Counted from the stretch's first letter, positions 16,253 through 26,213 are shown. The stretch is 49,627 nt of DNA from JBBECE01 sp040881985 (GCA_040881985.1 JBBECE010000001.1:1-49627); one strand, 5' to 3'. The notes: generated by a model from the sequence alone, not told the origin. Program-made: numbers and translations.

Positions 16253-17944
16253 ATGAAGGCCGACCTTGGCGAAGGGGGCCGCGGGCTATTGTCGTCGCTG
16301 ACTGGATATCTGCTGCGCGCCGCTTTCCTGACGGCGGTCGACCGGATCGTCTCGAGCCCGCTCTATCGCTGGACCTGGCGGCCGTTGACGGGGGAGACCT
16401 TCTTCGCCCGGCTGCCGGAGATTCGTCCCGCCGATCCCTTGTCCGTCGGCGACATGATCGACGGCAAATATCTCCTCGCCTCGCGGCTCATCGAAACCGG
16501 CGGGGTCTCGCCCTTTTCCGTTGAGACCGACGATCCCGCCTGGCTCGAGGAGCTGCACGGATTTTCGTGGCTGAGGCATTTTGCCGACCTCAAGGAGGGC
16601 GCCGACCGCGCCTTCGCCCGGACGCTGGTGCTCGACTGGATCGGCCGCCACGGGCGGTTCGACCGAAAGCTGTGGGCCAGCAAGCTCGCCGCCAAGCGGG
16701 TGCAGAACTGGCTCACCCATTACGAACTGATCGCCGGCGGGGCCGCCGAGAGGCAGCGCAGCATGATCGCGCGGTGCCTTGCCGCCCAGGCGCAGGCGTT
16801 GAACCAGCGCGGCCGGCTCGATCCCGACCCGCTCGGCAGATTGTTCGCGGCGATCGGGCTCGTGGCGGTCGGGGTCAGCCAGAAGCGGGGACTGGGGCAA
16901 ATCGCAAGGCGCGCCGGCCGTCTCGCGGGGCTGCTGAGGGCGCAGCTCGATAGCGATGGGCTGCACCGCACCCGCTCGGCGAAGAACCAGTACGAGTTGC
17001 TCGAATATCTCGCCCCGGTGCGCCTCGCCCTTGTCATGCTTGTTCCCGACCAGGGACGGGCGCTGGCGAGCGAGATCGAGCGGATGCACGCGGCGCTCGC
17101 GGCGCTGACGCTGACGACCGGCGAGCCCGCCTATTTCAACGGCACCGGCCAGCTGCCGCTCGAACTCCTGCTCGCGGTGCAGTCGCATGGCGGGCAACGC
17201 GCGGAAGGGGATATGGTGCGCGCCGCCTCGGGCTACGGGGTGCTCCAGCAGGGGCGCGGCAAGCTGATTGCCGATGCCGGGCTGATGCCGGGGGTGGAGT
17301 ATTCGGCCGAAATGCACGCCGGGGCGCTGGGCTTCGAGTTCGGCTATGGCAACGAGCTCATCGCCGGCAATTGCGGGCCGGCGCCGGCGCAGCTGACACG
17401 CGAGGCGGAAGCCTTCCGCCACTCGGCGGCGCATTCGACGCTCGATATGGGAAGAATCTCCTCGGCGCGGTTCGGTCTCGGTCCCATGCTCAAGCGTCAC
17501 GCTTTTGCCCGGACCAAGAGCTTTCCGGTCAAGTGCGATCCCGGCGCGGCGACGATCGAGATGGGGACCGTGGCGTACGAGGCCCGCCATGGCTTGCGCC
17601 ATGCCCGCGCCCTCAGCCTGATCGATGCGGGCCAGACGCTGATCGGGCAGGATATTCTCACTCCCGCAAGGCGAGGGCGGCGCGCCCCGACGCCCTTTGC
17701 CTTGCGGTTCCATCTCGGGCCGGGCGCGCGGGCCCATGCCGAGGACGCCCATGCGCTGATCCGGATCGCCACCCGGAGCGGCCAGGCCTGGGTATTTCTC
17801 TGCGAGGGGGCGGAGGCGGCAATCGAGCCGAGCGTTCGCCAGTCGCTGCATTACGGGCTCCTCGACACCCAGCAGATCGTCCTGCGCGGGACTTTTTCGG
17901 GCCGCCTCGAGATCGCCTGGAGCTTTGCCCGGCAGGCGGGGTAA
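16253..17944 (+). CDS. Heparinase II/III family protein
   Basis: This 563-aa protein has the two-part layout of heparinase II/III-like proteins: an all-helical toroid N-terminal half (about 60-330, for example FSWLRHFADL and KNQYELLEYLAPVRLAL) and a C-terminal beta-sandwich half (about 340-555, with GYGVLQQGRGKLIAD, FGYGNELIAGN and HSTLDMG). Characterised relatives are polysaccharide lyases, but this alphaproteobacterial group, found between rsmB and purH, has no known substrate. No clear signal peptide is seen; the hydrophobic stretch at about 13-32 is weak. Envelope polysaccharide turnover is a guess. Confidence 0.85.
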   Translation: MKADLGEGGRGLLSSLTGYLLRAAFLTAVDRIVSSPLYRWTWRPLTGETFFARLPEIRPADPLSVGDMIDGKYLLASRLIETGGVSPFSVETDDPAWLEELHGFSWLRHFADLKEGADRAFARTLVLDWIGRHGRFDRKLWASKLAAKRVQNWLTHYELIAGGAAERQRSMIARCLAAQAQALNQRGRLDPDPLGRLFAAIGLVAVGVSQKRGLGQIARRAGRLAGLLRAQLDSDGLHRTRSAKNQYELLEYLAPVRLALVMLVPDQGRALASEIERMHAALAALTLTTGEPAYFNGTGQLPLELLLAVQSHGGQRAEGDMVRAASGYGVLQQGRGKLIADAGLMPGVEYSAEMHAGALGFEFGYGNELIAGNCGPAPAQLTREAEAFRHSAAHSTLDMGRISSARFGLGPMLKRHAFARTKSFPVKCDPGAATIEMGTVAYEARHGLRHARALSLIDAGQTLIGQDILTPARRGRRAPTPFALRFHLGPGARAHAEDAHALIRIATRSGQAWVFLCEGAEAAIEPSVRQSLHYGLLDTQQIVLRGTFSGRLEIAWSFARQAG

Positions 17945-17950
17945 CCTCTT

Positions 17951-18050
17951 GCTTCGCCATCCTCGGACCCTCGTTGCTTTGTCATCCTCGGGCCCTCATT
18001 GCTTCGTCATCCTCGGACCCTCGTTGCTTCGTCATCCTCGGGCTTGACCC
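17951..18050. repeat. 25-bp tandem repeat, four copies
   Basis: Copies start at 17951, 17976, 18001 and 18026. The first three run the full 25 bp, pattern GCTTCGTCATCCTCGG followed by ACCCTCGTT or near variants. The fourth diverges after GGG and becomes the left arm of the palindrome at 18036-18054. There are no spacers between copies. Confidence 0.9.
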
Positions 18051-18054
18051 GAGG
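18036..18054. repeat. Palindrome CCTCGGG/CCCGAGG
   Basis: Arms of 7 bp (18036-18042 and 18048-18054) enclose a 5-nt loop. Together with the preceding GTCAT this matches the GTCATCCTCGGG...CCCGAGGA type of intergenic palindrome common in Hyphomicrobiales genomes. Confidence 0.8.
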
Positions 18055-18114
18055 ACCCATGTTGAATCTCGACACGCAAAAAGTGCCGATGCGCCGATGG
18101 AGGGGCCTCATGGT

Positions 18115-18135
18115 TTCTCGCGTCGAGCGCGAGAA
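18115..18135. repeat. Palindrome TTCTCGCG/CGCGAGAA
   Basis: Perfect 8-bp arms (18115-18122 and 18128-18135) with a 5-nt loop. It is followed by TGACGAGAG and belongs to the same mosaic of intergenic palindromes. Confidence 0.8.
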
Positions 18136-18177
18136 TGACGAGAGAAAGGGGGCGCACCCCCGGCGTCGTCCGAAACC

Positions 18178-18206
18178 GTCATCGCCCGGACGAGCCGGGC
18201 GATGAC
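18178..18206. repeat. Palindrome GTCATCGCCCGG/CCGGGCGATGAC
   Basis: Perfect 12-bp arms (18178-18189 and 18195-18206) enclose a 5-nt loop. The GTCAT...ATGAC ends match the intergenic palindrome family of this group. There is no T-tract, so it is not an obvious terminator for the heparinase-like gene. Confidence 0.85.
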
Positions 18207-18304
18207 GAAACGGAAGGGGAAGGCACGCCACCGCTGCTTCGCGCCCTGTTCCCCTCTCTCCGCCTTCATGCTAGCCAGCGCCCCGAGAGCCCCGGGGTGC
18301 ATTG

Positions 18305-19897
18305 ATGACCAATCCGTCCGGCAAAGTCGCGGTGAAGCGGGCGCTGATTTCGGTCTCCGACAAGCAAGGGCTTGCCGAGCTGGCGCGCGGGCTCGCGGGG
18401 CTCGGCATCGAAATCGTCTCGACCGGCGCCACCGGCAAGGCGCTCGCCGCCGAGGGCGTCGCCGCCACCGACATTTCCGAGGTCACCGGCTTTCCCGAAA
18501 TCATGGACGGCCGCGTCAAGACGCTGCATCCGAAAGTGCACGGCGGGCTTTTGGCGGTGCGCGACAACGCCTCCCATCGCGAGGCGATGCGCGCCCATGC
18601 GATCGAGGGCTTCGAGCTTCTCGTCGTCAATCTCTACCCGTTCGAGGCGACGGTCACCGCCGGCGGGAACTTTGAGGAGGCCATCGAGACTATCGATATC
18701 GGCGGGCCGGCGCTGATCCGCGCCGCTGCCAAGAACCATCGCTATGTGACCGTCGTCGTCGATCCCGCCGACTATATCGCGGTCCTCGATTATCTGACCG
18801 CGACCGGCGAGGTGCCGCTTGCCGAACGGCAAAAACTCGCGGCGAAGGCTTTCGCGCGCACCGCCAGTTACGACGCGGCGATCGCCGCCTGGTTCGCCGA
18901 AAGGCTCGACTATCGCGACGTGCCGTACCGGAGTTTCTCCGGCAGACTTCGCGACATGCTGCGCTACGGCGAGAACCCGCATCAATGGGGCGCCTTCTTC
19001 GCCGACGGCTCGGGCCGGCGCGGGGTCGCCACCGCCACGCAAGTGCAAGGCAAGGCGCTGAGTTACAATAACATCGCCGACACCGACGCGGCTTTCGAGC
19101 TGATCGGCGAGTTCGACCCGAACATTCCCGCTGTCGCCATTATCAAGCACGCCAATCCGTGCGGGGTGGCGCTCGGCGCAACGCTCGCCGAAGCCTATGC
19201 CAAGGCGCTGAAATGCGATCCGGTCTCGGCCTTTGGCGGCATTGTCGCGCTCAATGGAGAGATCGACGCCGAGGTCGCGGCCGAGATCGTCAAGATTTTC
19301 ACCGAGGTGATCGTTACGCCCTCGGCGTCCGAGGCGGCGCTGGCGATCTTTTCGAAGAAAGCGAGTCTGCGGTTGTTGCTGACCGGCGGGATCGGCGATC
19401 CGAAAGCCGAGGCGCTGAACGTGCGCTCGGTCACCGGCGGCTTGCTGGTGCAGTCGCGCGACACGCGCAATGTCGATGACGCGGAACTGAAAATCGTCAC
19501 CAGGCGCGCCCCGACCGCGGCCGAGCTTGCCGATCTGAAAATCGCCGCGAAAGTCGCCAAGCATGTGAAATCGAACGCCATCGTCTATGTGAAGGACGGC
19601 GCGACCGTCGGCATCGGCGCCGGACAAATGAGCCGTCTCGACTCGGCTCGCGTTGCGCATCTGAAATCGAAAGACGCGGCAAAGGCGGCCGGCGCGACCG
19701 GCGCCCTGACCGAAGGCTCGGTCGTCGCCTCCGATGCGTTCTTTCCCTTCGCCGACGGATTGCTCTCCGTGGTCGAGGCCGGAGCGACTTCGGTCATCCA
19801 GCCGGGCGGATCGATCCGCGACGACGAGGTGATCGCGGCGGCCGACGCGGCGGGGATAAGTATGGTCTTCACGGGGCTCCGCCACTTCCGCCACTGA
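18305..19897 (+). CDS. purH: Bifunctional AICAR formyltransferase/IMP cyclohydrolase
   Basis: This 530-aa enzyme carries out the last two steps of IMP synthesis. The N-terminal cyclohydrolase domain begins KRALISVSDKQGL, with VSTGATGKAL and DGRVKTLHPKVHGG. The C-terminal formyltransferase domain carries LRYGENPHQWGAFF, the catalytic KHANPCGVA, and near the end DAFFPFADGL and QPGGSIRDDEVI. The length is standard. A TTG lies one codon before the ATG at 18305, and I use the ATG. The formyltransferase KH residues are intact. Confidence 0.97.
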   Translation: MTNPSGKVAVKRALISVSDKQGLAELARGLAGLGIEIVSTGATGKALAAEGVAATDISEVTGFPEIMDGRVKTLHPKVHGGLLAVRDNASHREAMRAHAIEGFELLVVNLYPFEATVTAGGNFEEAIETIDIGGPALIRAAAKNHRYVTVVVDPADYIAVLDYLTATGEVPLAERQKLAAKAFARTASYDAAIAAWFAERLDYRDVPYRSFSGRLRDMLRYGENPHQWGAFFADGSGRRGVATATQVQGKALSYNNIADTDAAFELIGEFDPNIPAVAIIKHANPCGVALGATLAEAYAKALKCDPVSAFGGIVALNGEIDAEVAAEIVKIFTEVIVTPSASEAALAIFSKKASLRLLLTGGIGDPKAEALNVRSVTGGLLVQSRDTRNVDDAELKIVTRRAPTAAELADLKIAAKVAKHVKSNAIVYVKDGATVGIGAGQMSRLDSARVAHLKSKDAAKAAGATGALTEGSVVASDAFFPFADGLLSVVEAGATSVIQPGGSIRDDEVIAAADAAGISMVFTGLRHFRH

Positions 19898-19941
19898 CAT
19901 GGCAGAAGTTCACAGAAGTGGCGCCGACGAAGCGCAGAAGG

Positions 19942-21306
19942 TCACCTTGATTGCTGTTTTTGGCGCACCCAAATGAGCCCGATCGCACCGGCCGCGAGCA
20001 GCACGATTAGCGGGGTCACGCCCCAGCGCTGGGAGAGCGTCGCGGCGGTCACCAGGCCCACCGCATAGGGGCCGATGAACGTCGTCGCCCGTCCGGCGAG
20101 CGCGAAAAGCCCAAAGGCTTCAGCTACTTCGCCGGGCTCGACCTGATCGACCAGGAGCGTCCTCGAAGCCGCCTGCAGCGAGCCGCCCGCCGCCCCGATG
20201 ACCGAGCCGGCGATGTAGAAGACGATCAGCGGCAGGTCGGAGCCATCGGTGACCGGCACGGCGAAGAACACCGTCGCCGGATCGACCGAAATCACTGTAA
20301 TTGCTGCAAGAATCAGCACGACGCAGGACCAGGCCACGACCGGTTTCGGGCCTGATTTCTGGTCCAGAACCCCGCCAAACCAGGCCCCTAAAGTGCCTGT
20401 AATCGTTGCCAGAATCCCGAAAAACCCGACCTGCAGGATGGTCATGTGGAGCACCCCGGCCGCGTAAATGCCGCCGAAGGCGAAGACCGCGTTGAGCCCG
20501 TCGCGATAAAGCATCGAGGAGATCAAATAGGCCAAGTAGGACCGGCGCTTAGGCAGCTCGCGCAGCCGCCGGGCAAGATCGGCGAGGCTCTTGCGGACGA
20601 TCGCGGATGTCGCTTGCCGGCGCGGCACGTCCTTGACGATCAGAAACATCGGGGCGACGAAAATCAGATACCAGAGCGCCGAAAACGGACCGGTGGCGCG
20701 GTCCCCGGCATGGGTCGCCGGGTCGAGCCCGAAGATCGGCGACAGGCCGAGGACCGTCTTGCCGGTCTCGGGGTTCGCGGTCATGAAACCAAGGACGATG
20801 ACGAGGCAGACGATGCCCCCGGCATAGCCGAGCGCCCAGCCGGAGCCGGAGAGCCGGCCGAGCTCGGCGCGCGACACCAGTTCCGGCATCATCGCATTGT
20901 TGAAGTTGCTGGCGAATTCGAAGCCGATCGAGGCGAGGATAAAGCCGACGACCCCGATGGCGACCGCATACTCCCCGCCCGGCACAGCGAAATACAGCGA
21001 GATCGAACCGAGGATCGCCAGCACGGAGAAAGCCGCGATCCAGGGCTTGCGCGCGCCGACCGCATCGCCGATCGCCCCGAAAATCGGCGAGAAGATGGCG
21101 ATGATCAGCCCCGCTGTGCCGGCCGCCCATCCCCAGATCGCCTGGCCCTGGATGGGGTCGGCGGCGATATAGGCGGCAAAATAGGGGGCGAAGACGAAGG
21201 TTGTGATCAGGGTGAAGAAGGGCTGGGCGGCCCAATCGAAAAGCATCCAGGCAAATTTTTGGGCGGGGGTCGCCGCCTCGCGGCCGCTGATGGTGAGCTC
21301 AGCCAT
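19942..21306 (-). CDS. UMF1-family MFS transporter
   Basis: This 454-aa polytopic protein has about 12 membrane segments and resembles the UMF1/Atg22 group of the major facilitator superfamily. The opening FAWMLFDWAAQPFFTLI and the loop GDAVGARKPW are characteristic. Substrates of bacterial members are unknown; export of amino acids by analogy with fungal Atg22 is speculation. Its start overlaps the end of the glutamate dehydrogenase gene by 8 bp, so both are probably expressed as one unit. It converges on purH with a 44-bp gap. Confidence 0.9.
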   Translation of the reverse strand: MAELTISGREAATPAQKFAWMLFDWAAQPFFTLITTFVFAPYFAAYIAADPIQGQAIWGWAAGTAGLIIAIFSPIFGAIGDAVGARKPWIAAFSVLAILGSISLYFAVPGGEYAVAIGVVGFILASIGFEFASNFNNAMMPELVSRAELGRLSGSGWALGYAGGIVCLVIVLGFMTANPETGKTVLGLSPIFGLDPATHAGDRATGPFSALWYLIFVAPMFLIVKDVPRRQATSAIVRKSLADLARRLRELPKRRSYLAYLISSMLYRDGLNAVFAFGGIYAAGVLHMTILQVGFFGILATITGTLGAWFGGVLDQKSGPKPVVAWSCVVLILAAITVISVDPATVFFAVPVTDGSDLPLIVFYIAGSVIGAAGGSLQAASRTLLVDQVEPGEVAEAFGLFALAGRATTFIGPYAVGLVTAATLSQRWGVTPLIVLLAAGAIGLIWVRQKQQSR

Positions 21307-24300
21307 GATCGAACCCCCGCGCGAGATCGGACAGCAGCCCCGCCGCCACCGACAAGCGCGAGACGGTCAGGGGACCCTCGGTGATCGAGGCGATGCGGCG
21401 GCGGGTGCGCTCGATCTCCTCGCCGCGCGCTTCGCGCCAGGCCTCCAGCGCCGCCGCGACCGGCCGGCCGCCGTCGCCAACGACATCGAGGGTCAGTTCG
21501 CGCTGGGCGCGCAGCATGTTGGTGATGGCGCGGTCGAGCGCCATCCGGTCGTAATAGTCGGCGACGGCAACGGCCCCGCCGAGCTCGGTGATGCGGCCGA
21601 GGCCGAAAATGCCGAGGATGGCGAAATAGACGTGCGCCGCGTCGGCGACCCCGATCCCCTTGCGCGCCGCGACGGCGACGACATCTGACGCAAGCGTCAA
21701 GGCTGAAAGCTCGGCGATGCGGCGGGCGAGTTCGGGCGGAGCGCCGCCGGCGACGAAGGTCGCGGCGTGTTCGGCGATCGAGGACGCGATGAACTCGGGA
21801 AGGGTGGAATTGAGCCCGGCTCGGACAATCGCGACGCCCTCCCGATACTGAATGGCGATTTCGGAAATGCCGCGGGAGAACTTGGCGTGACGCAGGAACC
21901 AATTTGTCTGCGCGTGGAGCAGGGTTCTGACCTCGGCATAAAGGGCGAGCTGGGTTGCGCCCTTGACCTTGTTGTCGAGCGCAGCGATGGCGGCATCGAG
22001 CTCTTCGAGGCCGTAGCTCGAATTGGCGATGGCGAAGGCGGCGGCGATCTCTGCGGCGTTCGCCCCGGTGGCCGAGGCAAGCTGGTGAACGAACAGCGGG
22101 CCACCCCGGTTGACCATGGCGTTGCAGAGCACCGTCGCGATGACTTCCCGGCGTAGCCGATGGGTCGCGACGGCGTCGGGATAGGCGCGGACCAGTGTCG
22201 GCGGGAAATAGGCAACGAGCTCGGCGCCAAGGTGCGGATCGTCGGGCACGCTCGAGGCGAGCAGGCGCGCGCTCAGCGTGTTCTTGGCATAGGCGAGCAG
22301 GACGGCGAGCTCCGGGCGGACGAGCCCTTCGCCGGCCGCCTCGCGGGCGGCAAGGGCACTGTCGTCGGGAAGGAATTCGATCGCCCGGCTGAGCTCGCCG
22401 GCGGCTTCCATTTCCCCAATCATCGAGGCATAGAACGGGATGTCGCGCGCCCCCTGCCGCTCGGCCAGCGAGACGGCCAGGGACTGCAGATAATTGTTCC
22501 TGAGGCAGAGCGCCGCGACCTCGCCGGTCATGCCGGCAAGCAGGGTGTTGCGGTCGGCGATCTTGAGGGTGCCGGCGCTGACGAGGGGCCCCAGCGCGAT
22601 CTTGATATTGACCTCGAGGTCGGAGGAGTTGACGCCGGCCGAATTGTCGATGGCGTCGGTGTTGATGCGGCCGCCGCGGCGGGCATATTCGATGCGGCCG
22701 AGCTGAGTGACGGCGAGATTGGCGCCTTCGCCGATGACCCTGGCCCTCAAATCGGGGGCGCGAACGCGGATCGCGTCGTTGGCGCGGTCGCCGACCTCGG
22801 CGTCGCGTTCGTGGCTTGCCGCCGCATAGGTCCCAATGCCGCCGAACCAGAGGAGATCGACCTCGGCCCGCAGGATCGAGTTCATCACCTCGGCGGGAGT
22901 GAGCTTGCCGTCGGGCAGGCCGAGCAGCGCATGGGCGGCTTTGCTCAGATCGAGCGTCTTGGCGCCGCGCGAGTAGATGCCACCACCAGCGGACAGAGCC
23001 TTGCGGTCGTAATCCTGCCAGCTCGAGCGGCCCATCTCGAACAGCCGCTTGCGCTCGGCGAAACTGGCCACGGGATCGGGGTCGGGATCGATGAAAATGT
23101 CGCGATGGTCGAAGGCGGCGACGAGGCGGATTTGCCCTGACAGCAGCATGCCGTTGCCGAACACGTCGCCCGACATATCGCCGACCCCGGCGACGGTGAC
23201 CGGCGAGGTCTGGATGTCGCGGTCGATTTCGCGGAAATGCCGCTTCACCGCTTCCCAGGCGCCACGGGCGGTGATCCCCATCTTCTTGTGGTCGTAACCG
23301 GCCGAGCCGCCGGAGGCGAAGGCGTCGGCGAGCCAGAATGAACGGGCGTCGGCGAGGGCGTTGGCGGTGTCCGAGAAGGTCGCGGTGCCTTTGTCGGCGG
23401 CAACGACCAGATAGGGATCGTCCCCGTCGAGGCGGCGGACGCCTTCCGGGGGCACGACCCTGTCGCCCGAGAAATTGTCGGTCAGATCGAGCAGGGCGCC
23501 GATGAAGATCTTGTAGGACTCAAGGCCCTCGGCAAGGACTTGCTCGCGATTGGCGCCGGGCGGGGTCTGCTTGGGAAAGAAGCCGCCCTTGGCGCCGGTC
23601 GGGACGATGACGGCGTTCTTGACGATCTGCGCCTTGACCAGGCCGAGAACCTCGGTGCGAAAATCCTCGGGCCGGTCGGACCAGCGAATGCCGCCGCGGG
23701 CGATCGGGGCGCCGCGCAGATGCACGCCCTCTAGACGCGGGGAACAGACCCAGATTTCGCGCCAGGAGCGCGGTTCGGGCAGGGCCTCGATGAGGGCGGC
23801 GTTGAACTTGAGGGCGAGCGCCGGGCGGCGAATGCCGCCGGGACGCTGGAAGAAGTTGGTCCTGACCGTCGCATCGACGAGATTGAGGAAACGCCGGACA
23901 ATGCGGTCGTCGTCGATCGAGGTGATTTCCTCGAGGGCGGTCGCGATCGTCTCGCGCGCGGCTTCCTCGGTTGCGACCCGATCACCCTCAAAGGTGGGGT
24001 CGAGGCGGGTATAAAAGAGCGAGACGAGGGCGCGCGCGACATCGGGCGAAGAGGCGAGCGTTGTCCAGAGATAATGCTGCGACCAGGCGATGCCGATCTG
24101 CCTGAGATAACGCCCATAGGCGCGGATCAGCGCCGCGTCGTCCCATTTCATCCCGGCGGCGAGCGTCAGTTGGTTGAAGCCATCATTCTCCGCTCGCCGG
24201 TGCCAGACCGCCAAGATCGCCGCCTCGATCTCGGCCGCCATGCCGAGGAGTTCGGCGGCACTCGCATGGTCGGGCTGCAGCGTCATGTCGTGCAGTAGCC

Positions 24301-26071
24301 GCTCGGGCCCGTCGCGCGGGGCAACGAGATAGGAGCGCTCATTGATGACCTTGAAGCCGAAATTCTCGAGCATCGGCACGCGCGCCGATAGCGGGATCGG
24401 CGATTTCAGGTGGTAGATCTTCAGCGACAGAGCGTTGTCGCGGCGGGCATGGCGCCCCAGATGCAACGCGATGTCGCCGTCGTCGGCGAGCGCCTCGAAG
24501 CGGGCGATGTCGTCAAGCGCCTGTTCGTAGGTGAAGGCTTCCTGGTAGGCACGGGTGAAAGCATCGGCATAGGCGGCAACCGAGGCCGGATCGGGCGCCC
24601 GCGCCAGCAGCCGGTCGCCGAACGAACGGGTCAGGTCGATGACGTGGGCCTCGAGTTCGGCGCGGCCGGGGCGCGGAGTCGCCCCGCCGTTGCGGCCGAT
24701 GATGAAATGCACCCGGACAAGCTCGCCCTCGGGAAAGCTCGGATAGAAAGCGGACACCCGGCCCTCGTAGCGGGTGGCGAGATAAAGCCCGATGCGGGCG
24801 CGCAAATCGGAATCGTAGCGGTCGCGGGGCAGGTAGACTAAGACCGAGACGAAATTGTCGAACGGGTCGATGCGCGGCAAGACCCTGATGCGCGGCCGGT
24901 CGGAAAGCGCGGCGATCAGGCTCGCAAAGTCGAGGAGGTCGTCGACGCCGATCTGAAACAATTCGTCGCGCGAGTAATTGTCGAGCGCGTTCATCAGCGC
25001 CTTGCCGGAATGGCTCTTCGGGTCGAGGCCCGAGCGCCCCATCACTTCGGCGACCTTGCGGCGCACCAACGGCACGTCTGAAAGCGGGATGGCCAGCGAC
25101 GCGGAGGTGAAAAGGCCGATCACGCGCAATTCGCCGCTTTGCATTCCGTCCTTGCCGTAGAGCTTGATGCCGACATAGTCCATATGGGTGCGGCGGTGGA
25201 CCTTAGCCTGGGCGTTGGCCTTGGTGACGAGCAGCGGGTCCGGCGTTCGCAGATACGCCATGTGCTGGGGGGTCATGTCCATATACTGGGTGCCCTGGCG
25301 GATATATCTAAAGGTCGCGTCCTCGAGAATGCCGAGACCGGTTTCGCTGATCGGCTCGAGGGTGGCAATGGCGCCCTTTTCGGCGATCGCGTATTCGCGC
25401 ATGCCGAGAAAAGTGAAATTGCGGTCGGCAAGCCACGCGAGAAAATGCATCGCCTCGGCGAGGGCTTCGGGGTCGACGCGCGGGGTGCCGTCGCGATAGG
25501 CGCGCACTACTTCGCCGAGCCGCTCCAGCATCGGGCGCCAGCCGCGCACCACGCGGCGCACGCGCACGAGAACTTCGTCGAGCTCGTCGCGAAGCGCCGC
25601 GACCTCGACCTCGTCGCCGATGCCGGCGACATGGATATGCAGGTGGCTGACCTTCTCGGTGCCCTCGCCCGAGGCGAGGACCTCGATCTTGCCGCCGCCG
25701 CGCTTGAGCTTGAGGATCGGATGGCCGAGGAGCATGACGGTGCCGCCCAGGGCGCGGATCGCCAGCAGCGTCGAGTCGACGAGGAACGGCATGTCGTCAT
25801 TGTAGATGTCGACGATACGGGTGCCGGGCGGTGCGTCCGGGCCGGGGGTCCAGATGTTGATGGTGTGGCGGCCAGGAGTGTGCGCGGCGAGGCCTGCAAA
25901 ACTTTGGCGGAAGATCGAAATGAGGGCTTCAGGATCGCCGCCCGCGAAGTCGGTCTCCTCGATCGCCTCGACGAGCTGGGTGAGGAAGCGGCCGAAGTCG
26001 GCGTCGCGGGCGCCGAGTTCGGCGGTGCGGCGCAGCAGCCGTCCCCTGGCCGGCGCGTCTTCAATCGTCAT
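21299..26071 (-). CDS. gdhB: NAD-dependent glutamate dehydrogenase, large (180-kDa) type
   Basis: This cytoplasmic enzyme of about 1590 aa oxidatively deaminates glutamate to 2-oxoglutarate and ammonium, feeding the TCA cycle. The N-terminal half (about 1-700) is the long regulatory extension with ACT-like domains. The catalytic domain is recognised by ARGGIRWSDRPEDFRTEVL, then AVIVPTGAKGGFFPK and the nucleotide-binding region around SGDVFGNGMLLS. I use the ATG at 26071 because GGAGGGG lies just upstream; the longer frame adds a non-conserved hydrophobic stretch. It is divergent from leuC, and its stop overlaps the UMF1 transporter start. Confidence 0.94.
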   Translation of the reverse strand: MTIEDAPARGRLLRRTAELGARDADFGRFLTQLVEAIEETDFAGGDPEALISIFRQSFAGLAAHTPGRHTINIWTPGPDAPPGTRIVDIYNDDMPFLVDSTLLAIRALGGTVMLLGHPILKLKRGGGKIEVLASGEGTEKVSHLHIHVAGIGDEVEVAALRDELDEVLVRVRRVVRGWRPMLERLGEVVRAYRDGTPRVDPEALAEAMHFLAWLADRNFTFLGMREYAIAEKGAIATLEPISETGLGILEDATFRYIRQGTQYMDMTPQHMAYLRTPDPLLVTKANAQAKVHRRTHMDYVGIKLYGKDGMQSGELRVIGLFTSASLAIPLSDVPLVRRKVAEVMGRSGLDPKSHSGKALMNALDNYSRDELFQIGVDDLLDFASLIAALSDRPRIRVLPRIDPFDNFVSVLVYLPRDRYDSDLRARIGLYLATRYEGRVSAFYPSFPEGELVRVHFIIGRNGGATPRPGRAELEAHVIDLTRSFGDRLLARAPDPASVAAYADAFTRAYQEAFTYEQALDDIARFEALADDGDIALHLGRHARRDNALSLKIYHLKSPIPLSARVPMLENFGFKVINERSYLVAPRDGPERLLHDMTLQPDHASAAELLGMAAEIEAAILAVWHRRAENDGFNQLTLAAGMKWDDAALIRAYGRYLRQIGIAWSQHYLWTTLASSPDVARALVSLFYTRLDPTFEGDRVATEEAARETIATALEEITSIDDDRIVRRFLNLVDATVRTNFFQRPGGIRRPALALKFNAALIEALPEPRSWREIWVCSPRLEGVHLRGAPIARGGIRWSDRPEDFRTEVLGLVKAQIVKNAVIVPTGAKGGFFPKQTPPGANREQVLAEGLESYKIFIGALLDLTDNFSGDRVVPPEGVRRLDGDDPYLVVAADKGTATFSDTANALADARSFWLADAFASGGSAGYDHKKMGITARGAWEAVKRHFREIDRDIQTSPVTVAGVGDMSGDVFGNGMLLSGQIRLVAAFDHRDIFIDPDPDPVASFAERKRLFEMGRSSWQDYDRKALSAGGGIYSRGAKTLDLSKAAHALLGLPDGKLTPAEVMNSILRAEVDLLWFGGIGTYAAASHERDAEVGDRANDAIRVRAPDLRARVIGEGANLAVTQLGRIEYARRGGRINTDAIDNSAGVNSSDLEVNIKIALGPLVSAGTLKIADRNTLLAGMTGEVAALCLRNNYLQSLAVSLAERQGARDIPFYASMIGEMEAAGELSRAIEFLPDDSALAAREAAGEGLVRPELAVLLAYAKNTLSARLLASSVPDDPHLGAELVAYFPPTLVRAYPDAVATHRLRREVIATVLCNAMVNRGGPLFVHQLASATGANAAEIAAAFAIANSSYGLEELDAAIAALDNKVKGATQLALYAEVRTLLHAQTNWFLRHAKFSRGISEIAIQYREGVAIVRAGLNSTLPEFIASSIAEHAATFVAGGAPPELARRIAELSALTLASDVVAVAARKGIGVADAAHVYFAILGIFGLGRITELGGAVAVADYYDRMALDRAITNMLRAQRELTLDVVGDGGRPVAAALEAWREARGEEIERTRRRIASITEGPLTVSRLSVAAGLLSDLARGFDHG

Positions 26072-26183
26072 CGATCGCCCCTCCGCCCGCGCCGTCGCGA
26101 AGGCTAGCGCGTATGGAACAACAAAAAAAGACAAGGCCGCCTGGGTGCCGCGGCGGCGCAGCGGCAACACCGTTCCGGCCGTC

Positions 26184-26213
26184 TTGACCGGGCGCGGGGC
26201 GAGGGACTAGAAC
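26184..26213 (+). promoter_or_regulatory. Candidate leuC promoter
   Basis: TTGACC (26184-26189), an 18-nt spacer and TAGAAC (26208-26213) resemble a sigma-70 promoter. The predicted transcription start near 26220 leaves a leader of about 34 nt before the leuC ATG, too short for a leucine leader peptide with attenuator. Confidence 0.4.

Larger units (their letters stand above)
17945..18304. other. Repeat-rich gap upstream of purH
   Basis: This 360-bp gap has no gene. It contains four 25-bp tandem repeats, three separate palindromes each with a 5-nt loop, and a short leader before purH. No sigma-70 promoter is convincing, so the purH promoter is not located. No purine riboswitch-like fold was recognised. 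Confidence 0.7.

Noticed and set aside
17951..18050. CRISPR array
   Set aside because: The 25-bp repeats are directly adjacent without unique spacers, and no cas gene is nearby.
18209..18304. Purine riboswitch upstream of purH
   Set aside because: No conserved purine aptamer core could be seen, and such riboswitches are rare in alphaproteobacteria.
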